Assembly: GCA_009700815.1 (NCBI GenBank)
Contig: WLLG01000102.1
Coordinates: 1 to 7,394, forward strand
DNA from: Actinomycetota bacterium
GTDB taxonomy: Bacteria > Actinomycetota > Acidimicrobiia > Acidimicrobiales > Microtrichaceae
Length of the DNA: 7,394 bases
Direction of reading: 5' to 3'
In this document: piece after piece, positions 5,949 through 7,394 of the stretch
Layout: each line of letters begins with the position of its first letter
Position numbering within the stretch: position 1 is the first letter of the stretch
The notes under the pieces: model-generated
Databases searched by the model: none
The model's input: only the letters and a program-made list of their open reading frames with translations
What the model was told of the DNA's origin: nothing
Translations under genes and position numbers: made by a program

Positions 5949-7336
5949 ACCTTTCCGATCTGTATCAGCGTGCACCGGTGCCCGTTCAGAATGCGTTTGC
6001 CACTGGCTATGGCATGAAGGAACTGCCGCGACGACATGGCGGCCAGTTCCGGAGAGAAGTATTCGACCTGAACGTCCGGCAGTGGTGGCCGGAGGAGGAA
6101 CTACTGCTCGATCAGGACTCGCGTCTTCGCTCAATGGTGACTTGGTGTGCTGCAAGAGTTCCTTACTACCGAGATGTTTTTAGTGAACTTGGCCTTCACC
6201 CACGCGACATTCGCACTGCAGCGGACTTGTCTCAGTTGCCAATCCTCGATAAGGAAATTGTCCGGGCCGACCCGGATCGGTTCTTACCAGATGAGCCTCG
6301 GCCCAAGTTGATTGCTCAAACTACTGGTGGCACAACGGGAACCCCTGTGCGGTACTGGGCAACTCTGGCAGCAGTTCGGGCCAATTACGCCACCTACGAG
6401 GCGCGTTGTCGTTCCTGGGCTGGAGTGCGCCTTGGGCAGCGGATGGCCTCATTCCATGGGCAGCCGATTATTCCTGAAACACAGCAAGGCGGGCCCTACT
6501 GGCGTCGCAACCTTGCATTCAATCAGGTCTACTTCTCGGTCTATCACCTGAACTCGCTGACGTTGGCCGACTACGTGGGGCAGCTGGAGAAATTCCAACC
6601 TCAGGTCATTGCCGGCTACACCTCTGCAGTGCATCGCATCGCTCGAGGGTTGCTTGACGCAGGTGACATTGGTCGGGTGCAACCAACAGCGATCCTCGTG
6701 AGTTCAGAAACGCTCACACCGGCAGTGAGAGAAGACATCCAAACGGCCTTTGGCTGCAGGGTCACCAATGCTTACAGCCTTGGTGAACTGGTCGCTTTTA
6801 TCTCTGAATGCGACCACGGGGAGCTTCATATCAGTACCTCGTACGGCATCGTGGAGTTGGCCGAGAACTCCGCAGGGCCGGGACGCGAAATTATCGCCAC
6901 GGGCCTAATTAACAAGGGAATGCCGCTCCTTCGCTACCGAACTGGCGACCTTGCCATACCAGCTGATCCAGTACCTTCAGCCTGCGGCCGCGGGTTGCCT
7001 CGAGTGAGCGAAATCATCGGTCGCGTAGACGATGTGGTTCGCACTCCTGAGGGAGCGACGGTAGGTCCCGCTCCAATGAGCTTGGCCTTTCAGCGAGTTC
7101 CCAACCTGCGCCGTGCACAAGTGCGTCAAGATTCTCTAGAAGAGATCACTGTGCTGCTCGAAGTCGATCCGGCCTTTAGTAGCGGGGACGAAGAGTTTCT
7201 AGTGGGCGAATTGCGAAAGCGTCTCGGGCCATCGATTCGGCTGCTCATTGAGAAAGTACCAACGGTACCCAGGACCTCTGGTGGCAAAGAGCGACTCGTC
7301 GTGTCCTCTTTGACCCCTGATGCGGGTTCGCAATGA
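5945..7336 (+). CDS. CapK/PaaK-like adenylate-forming enzyme
   Basis: Predicted 463-residue member of the phenylacetate-CoA ligase (PaaK)/CapK branch of the ANL superfamily, which activates a carboxylate as an acyl-AMP. N-terminal VPYYRDVFSELGLHPRDI (72-89) and LSQLPILDKE (95-104) are characteristic of this branch. The ATP-phosphate loop is TTGGTTGTP (126-134). NAYSLGE (275-281) is the adenine/substrate motif, YRTGD (331-335) holds the ribose-binding Asp, and GRVDDVV (359-365) marks the hinge. RTSGGKER (443-450) has Lys448 where the adenylation lysine is expected. Cys289, His291 and Cys347 (in ACGRG) sit where CapK-like proteins often have a Cys-rich metal site, here with fewer cysteines. All core residues look intact, so it is probably active. 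Overlap with the preceding glycosyltransferase (ATGA) and with the next ORF (ATGA) points to a role in glycan synthesis or decoration, not phenylacetate breakdown. No other phenylacetate gene is present. The substrate is unknown. Confidence 0.9.
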   Translation: MNLSDLYQRAPVPVQNAFATGYGMKELPRRHGGQFRREVFDLNVRQWWPEEELLLDQDSRLRSMVTWCAARVPYYRDVFSELGLHPRDIRTAADLSQLPILDKEIVRADPDRFLPDEPRPKLIAQTTGGTTGTPVRYWATLAAVRANYATYEARCRSWAGVRLGQRMASFHGQPIIPETQQGGPYWRRNLAFNQVYFSVYHLNSLTLADYVGQLEKFQPQVIAGYTSAVHRIARGLLDAGDIGRVQPTAILVSSETLTPAVREDIQTAFGCRVTNAYSLGELVAFISECDHGELHISTSYGIVELAENSAGPGREIIATGLINKGMPLLRYRTGDLAIPADPVPSACGRGLPRVSEIIGRVDDVVRTPEGATVGPAPMSLAFQRVPNLRRAQVRQDSLEEITVLLEVDPAFSSGDEEFLVGELRKRLGPSIRLLIEKVPTVPRTSGGKERLVVSSLTPDAGSQ

Positions 7337-7394
7337 GGTTCCGATTAGGCCATCGCTTTGATGATCGATTCGCTGCCATCGGTCCGCGGATTGG
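7333..7394 (+). CDS. Start of an unidentified downstream gene (cut by window edge)
   Basis: The ATG at 7333-7335 overlaps the CapK-like stop codon as ATGA, and the frame stays open for 20 codons to the window end, reading MRFRLGHRFDDRFAAIGPRI. A GCGGG stretch (7322-7326) lies 6 nt upstream as a possible Shine-Dalgarno. Such a short fragment shows no domain, and I do not recognise it. The call as a gene rests on the overlap pattern shared with the two preceding junctions. Confidence 0.5.
   Translation, partial: MRFRLGHRFDDRFAAIGPRI

Noticed and set aside
5945..7336. Assignment as true phenylacetate-CoA ligase (paaK).
   Set aside because: No other phenylacetate catabolism gene is present, the protein is coupled to glycosyltransferase genes, and its motifs fit the CapK-like branch equally well or better.

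Overview
This 7.4 kb window looks like the middle of a surface or exopolysaccharide biosynthesis locus. Every gene that can be assigned is either a glycosyltransferase (five) or a CapK/PaaK-type adenylate-forming enzyme (one). G+C looks moderately high by eye. GTG starts with good Shine-Dalgarno sites are common, and genes are packed with GTGA, ATGA and TAGTG stop/start overlaps. That fits an actinobacterium of moderate G+C, but no marker gene is present and the assignment is only an inference. I see no tRNA, rRNA, CRISPR array, transposase or integrase.

Layout. Bases 1-1556 hold two minus-strand genes, a GT2 glycosyltransferase followed by a GT4 glycosyltransferase that runs off the left edge. 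Bases 1557-1775 are a divergent intergenic region with a 16-bp tandem repeat and two longer-range inverted repeats. Bases 1776-7394 hold a plus-strand run: a long GT2 protein with a degenerate GT2-like N-terminal half, a GT4 enzyme, a WbuB/WcaI-like GT4 enzyme, a CapK/PaaK-like adenylate-forming protein, and the first 20 codons of another gene cut by the right edge. The last four plus-strand genes are linked by one clear RBS and three 4-bp overlaps, so they probably form one transcription unit. The GT2 gene ahead of them is separated by 70 bp and may belong to it.

How the genes may work together. The GT2 and GT4 enzymes would add sugars one at a time from nucleotide-sugar donors, on the cytoplasmic face of the membrane, to a lipid-linked repeat unit or another acceptor. 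The CapK-like protein is of a kind often found in capsule and exopolysaccharide loci. It could activate a carboxylic acid that ends up on the glycan, but its substrate cannot be read from sequence. No Wzx flippase, Wzy polymerase, initiating phosphoglycosyl transferase or chain-length regulator lies in the window, so the product and export route are unknown.

The least ordinary points are the two-domain GT2 protein with an apparently dead first domain, the tandem repeat array between the divergent genes (its 16-bp period is not a multiple of 3), and the CapK-like enzyme coupled between glycosyltransferase genes. I did not find evidence for a clearly new kind of system.
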